Assembly: GCF_009758205.1 (NCBI RefSeq)
Contig: NZ_WRXN01000015.1
Coordinates: forward strand, 96,118 to 160,117
Source of the DNA: Chitinophaga tropicalis
Lineage (GTDB): Bacteria; Bacteroidota; Bacteroidia; Chitinophagales; Chitinophagaceae
Length of the DNA: 64,000 nucleotides
Reading direction: 5' to 3'
Within the stretch, counting starts at the first letter, position 1. Every line of letters starts with the position of its first letter. The notes beneath the pieces were generated by a model. That model had not been told where the DNA came from, did no database searches, and was given only the letters and a program-made list of their open reading frames with translations. The position numbers and the translations under genes are program-made. Shown here piece after piece: positions 18,969 through 28,002 of the stretch.

Positions 18969-20354
18969 ATGTTGGACAGATATCTTAAAATATGCAGCAT
19001 CCAGATCCTGGTACTGGATTTTGTCTGCCTGAACGCATTTTTCTTTTTGACTCACTACTGGACACAGCAGAACGGTATACCTGTTGACGTAAACAAAGAT
19101 ACCTTCCTGATGGCTTCCAACCTGTCATGGATAGTTGCCCTGTACACAACCGGTATCTATTTTATGAGCCAGCAGATGTCTGTAGAAAGGATTGTGAAAA
19201 AGCTGATGCAGAGCCTTATGCTTTACATACTGCTGATGCTGATCTTCGTTTTCCTTACCAAGGAAGCATATAACCGTATTTTTATTGCTTCTTATTGCAT
19301 ATTGTTTGTGATAGTGGTGCTGATGGACAGGTTGTTCTTCTATATGCTTACCAATTACATCCTGCACAGAAAAGAAATAGAGCGCAAGGTTGTGATAGTA
19401 GGCTATAACGACCTTTCCAAGCAGCTGGTAGACAACCTGCAGAGCCGTAAAAGCAATCTTCGTTTTGAAGGTTATTTTGAGGAATCCAGCAATGTGCATG
19501 AGCTTTCTTACTATCCTGTGATAGGTAGTCTGCAGGATTGTATTCCTTATGCACAATCAAACAACATCAAGGAGATCTATTCAACATTATCTCCTGAGCA
19601 GTTTCCTTACCTGTACACGCTGGCGCATGAGGCCGAGAAGCACTTTATCCGTTTCCGTTTTGTACCGGATTTCAGGATGTTTGTGAACCGCCAGATCTAT
19701 GTAGATTACCTGGATAATATTCCTATCATTTCGCTGCGTTCGGAGCCACTGGACGATATTGCCAACAGGATCAGGAAACGCATGTTTGACCTGCTGTTCA
19801 GCGCAGGTGTAACGATCTTTATACTGAGCTGGCTGATACCTTTGCTGGCATTGCTGGTAAGGCTGGAATCCAGGGGGCCGATTTTCTTTGTGCAACACCG
19901 TACCGGCCGTAACAATAAAACATTCAGGTGTCTTAAGTTCAGAAGTATGTATGTGAACAATGATGCCAACTCGAAGCAGGCAACAAGAAATGACCGTCGC
20001 TTTACACGTATAGGACGTATCTTGCGTAAGACGAATCTTGATGAAATGCCGCAGTTTCTGAATGTGCTTTTGGGTGATATGTCAATTGTTGGTCCGCGTC
20101 CGCACATGCTGAAACACACGGAAGAATATTCTGCTATTATTCAGAAATATATGATACGTCACTTCCTGAAACCTGGCATTACAGGCTGGGCGCAGGTAAA
20201 TGGCTATCGTGGCGAGATCACGGACGAACTGCATCTGCGCAAACGTATAGAGCATGACATATGGTATATGGAAAACTGGTCTGTATCTCTTGATCTGCGC
20301 ATTATTTTTCTTACTGTGTTTAACACGATTAAGGGAGATAAGAATGCATTTTAA
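18969..20354 (+). CDS. wcaJ: Undecaprenyl-phosphate glucose phosphotransferase (initiating transferase)
   Basis: Starts repeat-unit assembly by moving a hexose-1-phosphate onto undecaprenyl phosphate. N-terminal part has four to five helices and a CoA-binding-like Rossmann segment (VVIVGYNDLSKQLVDNL). The C-terminal PglC/WcaJ catalytic domain includes a re-entrant helix, HRTGRNNKTFRCLKFRSM, the KTNLDEMPQFLNVL stretch, and GPRPHMLKH. ATG at 18969 is preferred over the in-frame TTG at 18960. Last gene of the exopolysaccharide series; glucose as first sugar is inferred from WcaJ similarity. Confidence 0.92.
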   Translation: MLDRYLKICSIQILVLDFVCLNAFFFLTHYWTQQNGIPVDVNKDTFLMASNLSWIVALYTTGIYFMSQQMSVERIVKKLMQSLMLYILLMLIFVFLTKEAYNRIFIASYCILFVIVVLMDRLFFYMLTNYILHRKEIERKVVIVGYNDLSKQLVDNLQSRKSNLRFEGYFEESSNVHELSYYPVIGSLQDCIPYAQSNNIKEIYSTLSPEQFPYLYTLAHEAEKHFIRFRFVPDFRMFVNRQIYVDYLDNIPIISLRSEPLDDIANRIRKRMFDLLFSAGVTIFILSWLIPLLALLVRLESRGPIFFVQHRTGRNNKTFRCLKFRSMYVNNDANSKQATRNDRRFTRIGRILRKTNLDEMPQFLNVLLGDMSIVGPRPHMLKHTEEYSAIIQKYMIRHFLKPGITGWAQVNGYRGEITDELHLRKRIEHDIWYMENWSVSLDLRIIFLTVFNTIKGDKNAF

Positions 20355-20430
20355 CATTCCTTATAGCATATTTTACTGATATTAGTAAGAATATTGATAG
20401 AAAAGAAAGCAGCTTAAGTGTTATTTTTAC

Positions 20431-20457
20431 ACTCCGGTAGTCAGGAGAAACCGGAGT
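20431..20457 (+). promoter_or_regulatory. Stem-loop in the leader of the kinase-like gene
   Basis: ACTCCGGT (20431-20438) and ACCGGAGT (20450-20457) form a perfect 8-bp stem with an 11-nt loop in the 134-bp gap between wcaJ and the next gene. There is no T-run behind it, so it is either a weak terminator of the exopolysaccharide operon or a structured 5' leader. Confidence 0.4.
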
Positions 20458-20488
20458 CAACTTCAGGGGAGCCTGTAAACATCGTTTA

Positions 20489-21163
20489 ATGAAAACTTCT
20501 GTGTCTGCACATAATTTCCTTGACGACAACCGGCTGATAGAGGACATTTTTCATGAGTTGAAATCTATTATAGCAAGTATCCTGTCCAGCGTAGAACTTA
20601 TAGTGTTATATGATGGAAAGGCAATGGGGGGGAAGATCACACGCCAGGCAGAGGCGATAAAATCGCAGGTAATAGAGCTGGATTTTCAGCTTCAGAATAT
20701 ACGGATCATACAGCAGATATTAAGTAAGTCTTACAAGCCAAAAAAGAAGGCAGTAAACCTTCAGTTTTTCTTAGGACAACTTATACGTGAAGAACCTTAT
20801 ACCAGCCTGCTGATGCCTGTATCAGAATTACCGGCAGGCAAAGTAGCAGCCGATGCTTATGTAGATGAACCTGTGCTCCGGCAGCTGATTCTGAACCTGT
20901 ACTTTTGGATGAACCGGCATTCGACAACCCATACCAAGCCTAAATTAGTATTTAGTTTTGAAGATGGACATTTCCTGGTAAGGGGAACGTTTTATGCCAA
21001 CTATATTTTTCCTTCTTCCAATAAGGGGGAACATGATCTTCTTCACCAGCCCATATGTTACCTGATGTCGTACCTGGCTTCTCTGCATGATGGCACATTT
21101 GAGGTGTTGGCTGAGCCTGAGAAGAATGTGGTGGTGATGGTGAAGATACCTGGTAAACTGTGA
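20489..21163 (+). CDS. Degenerate histidine-kinase-like protein
   Basis: 224 residues, not assigned to a named family with certainty. Residues about 14-45 (DIFHELKSIIASILSSVEL) closely resemble the H-box helix of HisKA domains (usual pattern HEFRTPLTSILSSAELL). The remainder has the size and rough order of a HATPase domain (LRQLILNLYFWMNRHS at the N-box position, then LMSYLASLHDGTFEV resembling the final helix of the domain). The N-box asparagines and the Gly-rich G1/G2 boxes are not visible, so ATP binding is doubtful. No sensor or membrane segment. Likely a pseudokinase or docking protein, perhaps controlling the adjacent exopolysaccharide genes. Confidence 0.55.
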   Translation: MKTSVSAHNFLDDNRLIEDIFHELKSIIASILSSVELIVLYDGKAMGGKITRQAEAIKSQVIELDFQLQNIRIIQQILSKSYKPKKKAVNLQFFLGQLIREEPYTSLLMPVSELPAGKVAADAYVDEPVLRQLILNLYFWMNRHSTTHTKPKLVFSFEDGHFLVRGTFYANYIFPSSNKGEHDLLHQPICYLMSYLASLHDGTFEVLAEPEKNVVVMVKIPGKL

Positions 21164-21217
21164 TGGTTTACCCACGAATTTCGTCTCTTAGAAACAATAA
21201 GATAAGGTTAAAACAAA

Positions 21218-21239
21218 AGGGGATATATCCATATCCCCT
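21218..21239 (+). terminator. Hairpin downstream of the kinase-like gene
   Basis: Perfect 9-bp stem AGGGGATAT / ATATCCCCT with a 4-nt loop, followed by ATTCTATTT. It lies 54 bp after the stop codon at 21163 and fits a + strand terminator. Confidence 0.6.
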
Positions 21240-21256
21240 ATTCTATTTAAAAAGAA

Positions 21257-21283
21257 AACGCTTTTGCCGAAGGCAAAAGCGTT
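21257..21283. terminator. Bidirectional terminator between convergent genes
   Basis: Perfect 12-bp stem AACGCTTTTGCC / GGCAAAAGCGTT with a GAA loop, A-rich on the left and on the right. It sits 24 bp beyond the 3' end of mqo (- strand) and after the + strand hairpin at 21218, so it can end transcription from both sides. Confidence 0.75.
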
Positions 21284-21306
21284 AAAAGAAAATATCTTAA
21301 ACGTTC

Positions 21307-22803
21307 CTATACTTTCTCGTTATGCCTTAACTCCAGCACTACATTAGACCATTCTCTCACCTGTTCCAGCAACGTTGGATTATTAGCAAGCGTTTGTCCA
21401 TAAGATGGGATCATCTGTTCCAGTTTATCTTTCCATTCCTGGGTCTGCAACCTGGATTTAAAACACCGTTCCAGTAATTCCAGCATAATAGACACCGCTG
21501 TGGAAGCACCGGGAGATGCGCCCAGGAGGGCAGCAATAGAACCATCTGCAGAACTTACCACTTCAGTACCAAATTCCAGGATACCGCCATGTTCCGGATC
21601 TTTCTTGATGACCTGTACGCGCTGACCGGCGATCTCCAGTTCCCAGTCTTCCATTTTTGCAGTAGGCAGGAAGGCCTGTAATGCTTCCAGTCTTTCTTCA
21701 GGAGATTGTCTTACCTGGTCTATCAGGTATTTGGTAAGTGGAAGATTATCCAGGCCTGCTTTGATCATAGGCTTGATATTATCGAATTTGATAGATCTTG
21801 GAAGGTCCAGCCAGGAGCCATTTTTCAGGAACTTGGTAGAGAAACCTGCATATGGACCAAAGAGAAGGGCCTTCTTACCGTCAATCACACGGGTATCCAG
21901 GTGAGGCACAGACATGGGCGGAGCGCCTACTGAAGCTTTACCATATACTTTTGCGGCATGTCTTTCAATGATCTCAGGATTTTTGCAGATCAGCCATTGC
22001 CCGCTTACAGGGAAACCGCCAAAACCTTTACCTTCTTCGATATCAGACTTTGCCAGCAAGGGGAGAGAACCACCGCCGGCGCCTATGAAAACAAATTTTG
22101 TATGTAATTTTCTCCTTTTACCGGTAGCGAGGTCTTTCACTTTAAGGTACCATCTGCCGTCTTCTTCCTTTTCTATATCGCGTACTTCATGGTTAAGATG
22201 TAGATGAACACCGTTTTGTTCCTGCAGATAGGAGATGAGTGAGCGGGTGAGTGCACCGAAGTTGATATCAGTACCGCCTTCCATACGGGTAGCAGCTACT
22301 TTCTCTGATGGATCGCGTCCTTCCATCACCAGGGGAATCCATTCACTGATGGTTGCGGGATCTTCGGAATATTCCATTCCTTTGAAGAGGTTATTACCTT
22401 CCAGCGCCTGCTGACGTTTTTTAAGATACTCTACGTTTTCTTCTCCCCATACAAAGCTCATGTGAGGAACGCTTTGTACAAATTCTTCCGGCGATTTAAT
22501 GCAACCTTCCTGTACAAGATAAGACCAGAATTGTTTGGAAACTTCAAAGGACTCTGCGATCTTGATAGCTTTACCAGTCTCGATCTTTCCATTCTTCTCA
22601 GGAGTGTAGTTCAGTTCGCAGAAAGCGGAATGTCCTGTTCCTGCGTTGTTCCATGCATCCGAACTTTCACCTGCTATGACATCCAGCCTTTCGAATATCT
22701 CAATGGTCAGTTCCGGTTGTAATTCTTTCAACAGTACGCCTAGCGTTGCACTCATTATGCCCGCACCGATAAGAACGATGTCAGGCGCCGATTTAGGAGA
22801 CAT
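21307..22803 (-). CDS. mqo: Malate:quinone oxidoreductase
   Basis: Membrane-associated FAD enzyme that oxidises malate to oxaloacetate and passes electrons to the quinone pool. N-terminal dinucleotide-binding motif VLIGAGIMSATLGVLLKEL and the NNAGTGHSAFCELNYTP motif are diagnostic of Mqo. The ATG at 22803 (MSPKSAPD) gives 498 residues, the family length; the longer reading frame would start at a TTG and overlaps a promoter-like -7 box. Transcribed alone between the nitrate operon and the exopolysaccharide locus; no functional link to either is evident. Confidence 0.95.
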   Translation of the reverse strand: MSPKSAPDIVLIGAGIMSATLGVLLKELQPELTIEIFERLDVIAGESSDAWNNAGTGHSAFCELNYTPEKNGKIETGKAIKIAESFEVSKQFWSYLVQEGCIKSPEEFVQSVPHMSFVWGEENVEYLKKRQQALEGNNLFKGMEYSEDPATISEWIPLVMEGRDPSEKVAATRMEGGTDINFGALTRSLISYLQEQNGVHLHLNHEVRDIEKEEDGRWYLKVKDLATGKRRKLHTKFVFIGAGGGSLPLLAKSDIEEGKGFGGFPVSGQWLICKNPEIIERHAAKVYGKASVGAPPMSVPHLDTRVIDGKKALLFGPYAGFSTKFLKNGSWLDLPRSIKFDNIKPMIKAGLDNLPLTKYLIDQVRQSPEERLEALQAFLPTAKMEDWELEIAGQRVQVIKKDPEHGGILEFGTEVVSSADGSIAALLGASPGASTAVSIMLELLERCFKSRLQTQEWKDKLEQMIPSYGQTLANNPTLLEQVREWSNVVLELRHNEKV

Positions 22804-22830
22804 ATTTTTCTTTTTACGCGATTTGCACCG

Positions 22831-22838
22831 CAAAAATA
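22831..22838 (-). promoter_or_regulatory. Bacteroidota -7 box for mqo
   Basis: Read on the - strand the sequence is TATTTTTG, matching TAnnTTTG exactly, 27 bp upstream of the mqo ATG. No good -33 TTTG is seen at the usual spacing, so this is a moderate call. Confidence 0.45.
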
Positions 22839-22902
22839 ATACTAAATACGATAGCTGTATAACGTTTTAGTAGTTGTTTAAGCTCTTTTTATGATAAAAT
22901 AA

Positions 22903-22953
22903 TTGCATTTTCCGGTGCAAGATAGCGCCAGAGGGCATATTCGAAAAATGCAA
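22903..22953 (-). terminator. Inverted repeat behind the nitrate operon
   Basis: TTGCATTTT (22903-22911) and AAAATGCAA (22945-22953) are perfect complements separated by 33 bp, just beyond the last gene of the nitrate operon (stop at 22962). A T-rich stretch follows on the - strand. The spacer is long for a classical terminator. Confidence 0.4.
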
Positions 22954-22961
22954 ATGTATTG

Positions 22962-24443
22962 TTAATCCTGTGCGTCCGCGAGCCAGCCAAGGGAAGCTGT
23001 ATTGGTGATAATGAAATCAGCGCCCGGGGCTCCGCAAAGGGAGCAGGAGTAGCCGGAAGGCAGCTCTGAGAACGGTGTTCCGGCAGAAACATCCTGCTCA
23101 GGATCGCCGGTGGCTTCATCATATACAGTAAAGCAATGCGGGCATTGGTGTATCTGCCTGCCCGTAGGAGCTGCGCCTGTAACTGCCTGTTTCCCTGCTA
23201 CATAGTGCAGCAGCGGATCTGTAGTAGCATTGCTCTCATAGAAATGGCGGCAAAGGGAAGTAATGTAAGGCCCCAGGTGTTCTTTGGCCACTCCTGTACG
23301 GTATGGCACCAGGTTACCTGAGTTAGGATTAAAATCGGCCGTATAAAGTATATCATACCGTTGCAAGCCCTTCAGGCGGCTTTTATTCTTGCTCTCCTGT
23401 TTGCTGATCACGATAGAGCCGAAGTGATTACTGCCCGGGTTCATCCTGACCCCAAAGCATAAACCGTAGGTACGTACGTCTGCGCTATCAAAGTGGCGGA
23501 TGATATGCCGCTTGATAACAAGGCCGTCTTCATTATTATCTTCCACCAGCCAGTTCAGCTCGTTGGCGGCATGGCGTACATTGATACCGTACTTGCCCAG
23601 CAGGTAGTCCCACAGTTTCCTGTGAGCGGGCGCTATATGCCTTATGATCAGCGATTTCCAGGAGGTGACATACAGTTGCCCGGTCTTTGTTTCCAGGCAG
23701 ATAGTACAGAGATTGATGAGGAAAGGAACGGGAAATCCTTCATCCCTTCGGTATATTCCCAACCACCATGAGTTATTGTCCTTATTGAAACCTTCATAGT
23801 AAGGCAGGTGGAAAGGAGGGAGCTCCAGTTCTGACGACAGGTTACTGTCGGCATAGTCCAGTTTTTCCTTTACCAGTGCATACAGGTTTTCATTGCTGAT
23901 GTTTTCATTTGCCGCCAGTATAGATTCAATACAATAGCTCAGCTGACCAATATTGTTCGTGTATACGAGCGATGGCCATGCAAAGAGGCGGCTGCTTTTC
24001 GGGAAGCGGATAAAAAGGTGCCAGTAATGCGCGGGACCGGCTGCTATCCAGTTAATGTGTCCTGAAAAGAAGGGCGTGAAGGTTTGTCTGCTATCGCAGA
24101 TATTGATCTTCAGGGCGGGCATGTAGTCAAACATGTCAAACACATCCTTGTAAATACCTTCACTCAGCCAGCTGTCTGTAATGAAGATACCGGCGCCCGG
24201 ATAAGAGCTTGTGATGTTAGGCACGGCTCCGTACGGATGGCAAACTATCTTACGCAGTGCGCAGCTTTCTTCGAACTCGTCAAGATATTTTACCGGTACT
24301 TCCAGCAGCAACTGCTGACGCAGGCTGAACCGTACTTCGGTAACCCTGGCTGCTGCTGCTATCTCGAGTACGGATAGCAGGTAACCGGGAGAGATGATCC
24401 CGCCGGTAAAGTTGATATTGATTGTCTGTGTTTGTTTTACCAT
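22962..24443 (-). CDS. Rubredoxin-tailed protein with nitrite/sulfite-reductase-like half domains
   Basis: 493 residues from the ATG at 24443, which places the start 2 bp after the preceding stop codon; longer readings would overlap the reductase gene. The N-terminus (INFTGGIISPGYLLSVLEIA, then RVTEVRFSLRQQLLLEVP) resembles the ferredoxin-like half domain of siroheme nitrite/sulfite reductases. The four-Cys siroheme/4Fe-4S motif of those enzymes is not present. The C-terminus (about 427-493) is a rubredoxin with CPHC and CSLCG knuckles binding one Fe. It is probably an electron carrier or chaperone-like partner of the fused nitrate reductase upstream. No catalytic role can be claimed. Confidence 0.75.
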   Translation of the reverse strand: MVKQTQTININFTGGIISPGYLLSVLEIAAAARVTEVRFSLRQQLLLEVPVKYLDEFEESCALRKIVCHPYGAVPNITSSYPGAGIFITDSWLSEGIYKDVFDMFDYMPALKINICDSRQTFTPFFSGHINWIAAGPAHYWHLFIRFPKSSRLFAWPSLVYTNNIGQLSYCIESILAANENISNENLYALVKEKLDYADSNLSSELELPPFHLPYYEGFNKDNNSWWLGIYRRDEGFPVPFLINLCTICLETKTGQLYVTSWKSLIIRHIAPAHRKLWDYLLGKYGINVRHAANELNWLVEDNNEDGLVIKRHIIRHFDSADVRTYGLCFGVRMNPGSNHFGSIVISKQESKNKSRLKGLQRYDILYTADFNPNSGNLVPYRTGVAKEHLGPYITSLCRHFYESNATTDPLLHYVAGKQAVTGAAPTGRQIHQCPHCFTVYDEATGDPEQDVSAGTPFSELPSGYSCSLCGAPGADFIITNTASLGWLADAQD

Positions 24444-24445
24444 GA

Positions 24446-27400
24446 TTATACCGCTTGCAATACAAGCCCCGCTTCTTCTTTCTCTTTTTCTGTTTCCCTT
24501 TCCAGTATAGCTTTGATCTCGGATTTGCAGCTTCCGCAGCCCAATCCCGCGCCTGTAGCCTGGCAAAGGCTATCCAATTGCTGAATGCCTTCATTTATCT
24601 TTCCGCAGATGTTGCCTTCTCCTACATTGCCACAGCTGCATACCAGTTTCCCGATAACAGGTGTGGCCTTTTTGCCGGAGCGCAGCAGCTGCAATCTCTT
24701 ATCTGAAAGTTCTATCCTGTTGGCAATAAGGTCCCTGAATTCAAGGAATTCTGATTTATCACCGATAAGGATAGCTCCCACGAGGCGGTCATTATGAATA
24801 ATACATTTCTTATAGTAACGCTTAGCTTTATCAATGAATACTACTTCTTCATAAGCAGGATCTGCCGGGGTTTCTGTAAGTCCCAGTGAACAGATATCTG
24901 TACCATGCATCTTCAGGATGTTCATGAAGAGAGAACCCTGGTAATATCCTGTAAGGTCTCCTGCCAGGTAGCGGGCCACTACAGAGGCCTGTTGTTCTGC
25001 GGCTGCGGTAATGCCATAAAGCGTGCCGTTGAACTCTGCTATTTCACCAATGGCATAGATATCGGGATCGCTGGTCTGCAGGTATTCATTGACCTCTACG
25101 CCACGCTGACAGTTCAGCTGTATAGCCCTCGCAAGTTCTATATTGGGAACAGTACCTATGGAAAGCACTACTGCCTGACAACTTACATGGCGGCCGCTCT
25201 TAAGGCGGATACCGTCTACTTTCTTCAGGCCGGTAAAGCGTTCTATTTCATCGTTGAAGATAACCTCTATACCCCTGTCTGTCAGCTCTTCAAACAGCAG
25301 CTGGCTGCCCAGGGCATCCAGCTGCCGGTCCATCAGTCTTGACGTACGCTGTATAACGGCAACGTCTATACCTATTTCTCTTAGTGAAGCAGCCAGTTCA
25401 ATACCCAGTAATCCACCACCGGCAATCATCACTTTTCCTTCGGAGGGTTGGATATGTTTTGCAAAGGAGTCTGCGTCAAAGCGGCTGCGCATAGTGAAGA
25501 TCCCTTTCAGCGGGGGAGTGTCTTTCAGTGTGGCAGCGCGGCTACCCATTGCCAGCAGGAGCACATCGTAGGTGTGTACCTGTCCTTTACTGTCGGTAAC
25601 GGTTTTGTTCTGTTTATCTATATCCACGATACTGACACCCCTGTGCAGGTCGATGTTCAGTGATCTTTCTTCTTCATCAGACATTTTGACCAGCTGTTGC
25701 CATTGCTGTGCACCGCTGATATAATCAGGCAGCATCACACGGTTATAGAATGGCTGGTCTTCTTTGCTGAATACGGTGATACTGTCTGTTGTATTCAGTG
25801 AGCGGTATGACTTTACAAAGCCGCAGGCGCCAGCGCCGGCGCCTATGATAATGATCCGTTGTACCTGTTTCCTGTAAGGCTGTACCTCAACGGCGGCAAA
25901 CTTCAGGTCAGGTTGTTTGGAGATCTTATCTACCAGTGTATGTGTCAGGTTGTTAGCCCTGTTCAGATCGTTGTTGAGTATTTTTCCCCAGTGCATAGGC
26001 AGGAATACCACACCTTTTTTAATGCTGGTGCTGAGCTGTGCCTTTACCCTTACCTGTCCGTTACCATTGAAGATCTCTACGATATCGTCAGCGCGGATGC
26101 CTCTTGCGGCGGCGTCCAGCGGATGTATTTCCAGCAGGGGAGCGGGGATATGCTGTTTCAGTTTACTGACCTTACCTGTTTTGCTCATAGTATGCCACTG
26201 ATCGCGTATGCGGCCGGTGGTGAGAATAAGCGGGTGTAAAGGATCTGGTGGAACTGATTTATTACCATCTTCAAATGAATGTATGATGGCTTTGGCAGAA
26301 GGTGTATAGAACCGGTGATCTGTAAAGAGCCGTGGCGTGCCGGCATTCTCAGTGCCTTCAGGGAAGGGCCATTGCACGGAACGTTTTTGCTGCAATATGT
26401 TATAATCCAGTCCGCTGATATCTATGCGCGTACCTGTGGTGAGGCGGCAATGCTCTTCATAGATCTCTGCCGGTGTGTTATAGTCAAACCCGTGAAAGCC
26501 CATCTTCTTTGCAAAGCGGCAGATGATCTCTGCATCAGGCAGTGCTTCTCCGGGAGCGTCGTTAACTTTTTGCAGATGAGTGATACGTCTTTCTGCATTG
26601 GTCATAGTGCCTTCCTTCTCTGTCCATGCGGCCGCAGGCAGGATAATATCTGCATAGCGCAGTGTTTCAGGTTTGGAAGAGATTTCCTGTACTATTACCA
26701 GTTTGGCCTTTGCAAGTGCAGCTTCAGCTTTGCGGGCATCGGGCAGGCTCACAAGGGGATTGGTGCACATGATCCAGATGGCTTTCAGTCTGCCGTCTTC
26801 CAGGGCTTCAAACATTTCTGTGGCTGTAAGCCCTGGTTTTTCTGAGAGGGGAACACCGCCCCAGAACTCCTGTACTTCTTTGCGGTGTGCAGGATTGTCG
26901 AGTACGCGGTGAGCTGGAAGGAGGTTGGCCAAACCGCCCACTTCCCTTCCGCCCATTGCGTTTGGCTGACCGGTGAGCGAGAAAGGCCCGCTGCCCGGTT
27001 TACCTATATGGCCAGTGATAAGGTGAAGGTTAATAAGGCTGAGATTTTTATTAACACCTACCACACTCTGGTTCAGTCCCATGGTCCACAGGGTCATGAA
27101 TCTCCTGGATTTTCCGATGAGAGCGGCAGCTTCACGGATAGAAGATTCAGGTATATCGCAGATAGCGGCGGCACTGGCAATGCTGCGCTGCATTACGGTT
27201 TCCCTGTAGCGCTCAAACCCTTCTGTATGTTGCTGAATGAATGTATGGTCAGTATGTCCCTGTTCTATCAGCAGTCTGCCAATAGCATGATGCAGCACAA
27301 TATCTGTTCCCGGCATCACCTGCAGGTGCAGGTCTGCCAGCGCGCAGCTTTGTGTAACACGGGGATCGCTGACAATGATCTTCAGGGAAGGGTTTGCTTT

Positions 27401-27997
27401 TTTAGCAGCTTCCACCCTGCGCCAGAGAATGGGATGGCACCAGGCAGGGTTGGCGCCGGCAACGAAGATGCAATCTGTCAGTTCAATATCATCATAGTTG
27501 CCGGGCACGCTGTCTTCTCCCAGGGCCAGCTTGTAGGCAGCTACGGCGCTGCTCATACAGAGGCGGGAGTTGGTATCTATATTATTGCTGCCAATAAACC
27601 CTTTGATGAGTTTATTCACCACATAGTATTCTTCTGTCAGGCATTGACCGGAAGCATAGAAGGCTACTGATTCCGGCCCATACTTTTCAATGATCTGGCG
27701 GAAGGCTGCTGCTGCGCGGTCAAGCGCCTGGTCCCATGAAACACGCTGCCTGGGCATATGTCGGTGATAGCGCATTTCAGGGTAGAGCAACCTGTCTGAA
27801 GTGTCCATAACCGTATAGTGCAGGTTCATGCCTTTAGAGCAGAGCATGCCTCTGTTTACGGGATGGTCTTTATCGCCTTCCACACTGATGTTTCCCTGCC
27901 TGTCCCTGTTCACTATTATGCCGCAGCCAACACCACAATAACAGCAGGTGGAACGATAACTTCCGGCAGGGAGTTTACTATGTTGATGAGTTGACAT
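24446..27997 (-). CDS. Assimilatory nitrate reductase fused to NAD(P)H/FAD reductase and BFD domain
   Basis: 1183-residue multidomain enzyme reducing nitrate to nitrite in the cytoplasm. Residues 1 to about 700 form a Mo-bisMGD oxidoreductase. The N-terminal 4Fe-4S ligands are Cys18, Cys21, Cys25 and Cys53, and the expected Mo ligand is Cys147 in SRLCMSS. From about 712 a pyridine-nucleotide-disulfide oxidoreductase like the front half of NirB/NasB begins (IIIIGAGAGACGFV), with a second GGGLLGIELAASL nucleotide motif. Residues about 1115-1165 form a BFD-like 2Fe-2S domain (CSCGNVGEGNICG, then GCGSC). NasC- and NasB-like electron-transfer modules are thus on one chain. No signal peptide. It sits between the NarK gene (5 bp) and the rubredoxin gene (2 bp). 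Confidence 0.92.
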   Translation of the reverse strand: MSTHQHSKLPAGSYRSTCCYCGVGCGIIVNRDRQGNISVEGDKDHPVNRGMLCSKGMNLHYTVMDTSDRLLYPEMRYHRHMPRQRVSWDQALDRAAAAFRQIIEKYGPESVAFYASGQCLTEEYYVVNKLIKGFIGSNNIDTNSRLCMSSAVAAYKLALGEDSVPGNYDDIELTDCIFVAGANPAWCHPILWRRVEAAKKANPSLKIIVSDPRVTQSCALADLHLQVMPGTDIVLHHAIGRLLIEQGHTDHTFIQQHTEGFERYRETVMQRSIASAAAICDIPESSIREAAALIGKSRRFMTLWTMGLNQSVVGVNKNLSLINLHLITGHIGKPGSGPFSLTGQPNAMGGREVGGLANLLPAHRVLDNPAHRKEVQEFWGGVPLSEKPGLTATEMFEALEDGRLKAIWIMCTNPLVSLPDARKAEAALAKAKLVIVQEISSKPETLRYADIILPAAAWTEKEGTMTNAERRITHLQKVNDAPGEALPDAEIICRFAKKMGFHGFDYNTPAEIYEEHCRLTTGTRIDISGLDYNILQQKRSVQWPFPEGTENAGTPRLFTDHRFYTPSAKAIIHSFEDGNKSVPPDPLHPLILTTGRIRDQWHTMSKTGKVSKLKQHIPAPLLEIHPLDAAARGIRADDIVEIFNGNGQVRVKAQLSTSIKKGVVFLPMHWGKILNNDLNRANNLTHTLVDKISKQPDLKFAAVEVQPYRKQVQRIIIIGAGAGACGFVKSYRSLNTTDSITVFSKEDQPFYNRVMLPDYISGAQQWQQLVKMSDEEERSLNIDLHRGVSIVDIDKQNKTVTDSKGQVHTYDVLLLAMGSRAATLKDTPPLKGIFTMRSRFDADSFAKHIQPSEGKVMIAGGGLLGIELAASLREIGIDVAVIQRTSRLMDRQLDALGSQLLFEELTDRGIEVIFNDEIERFTGLKKVDGIRLKSGRHVSCQAVVLSIGTVPNIELARAIQLNCQRGVEVNEYLQTSDPDIYAIGEIAEFNGTLYGITAAAEQQASVVARYLAGDLTGYYQGSLFMNILKMHGTDICSLGLTETPADPAYEEVVFIDKAKRYYKKCIIHNDRLVGAILIGDKSEFLEFRDLIANRIELSDKRLQLLRSGKKATPVIGKLVCSCGNVGEGNICGKINEGIQQLDSLCQATGAGLGCGSCKSEIKAILERETEKEKEEAGLVLQAV

Positions 27998-28002
27998 GGT
28001 CT

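Noticed and set aside
26885..27670. A 261-codon + strand open frame
   Set aside because: Antisense to the conserved molybdopterin domain of the nitrate reductase; no domain visible.
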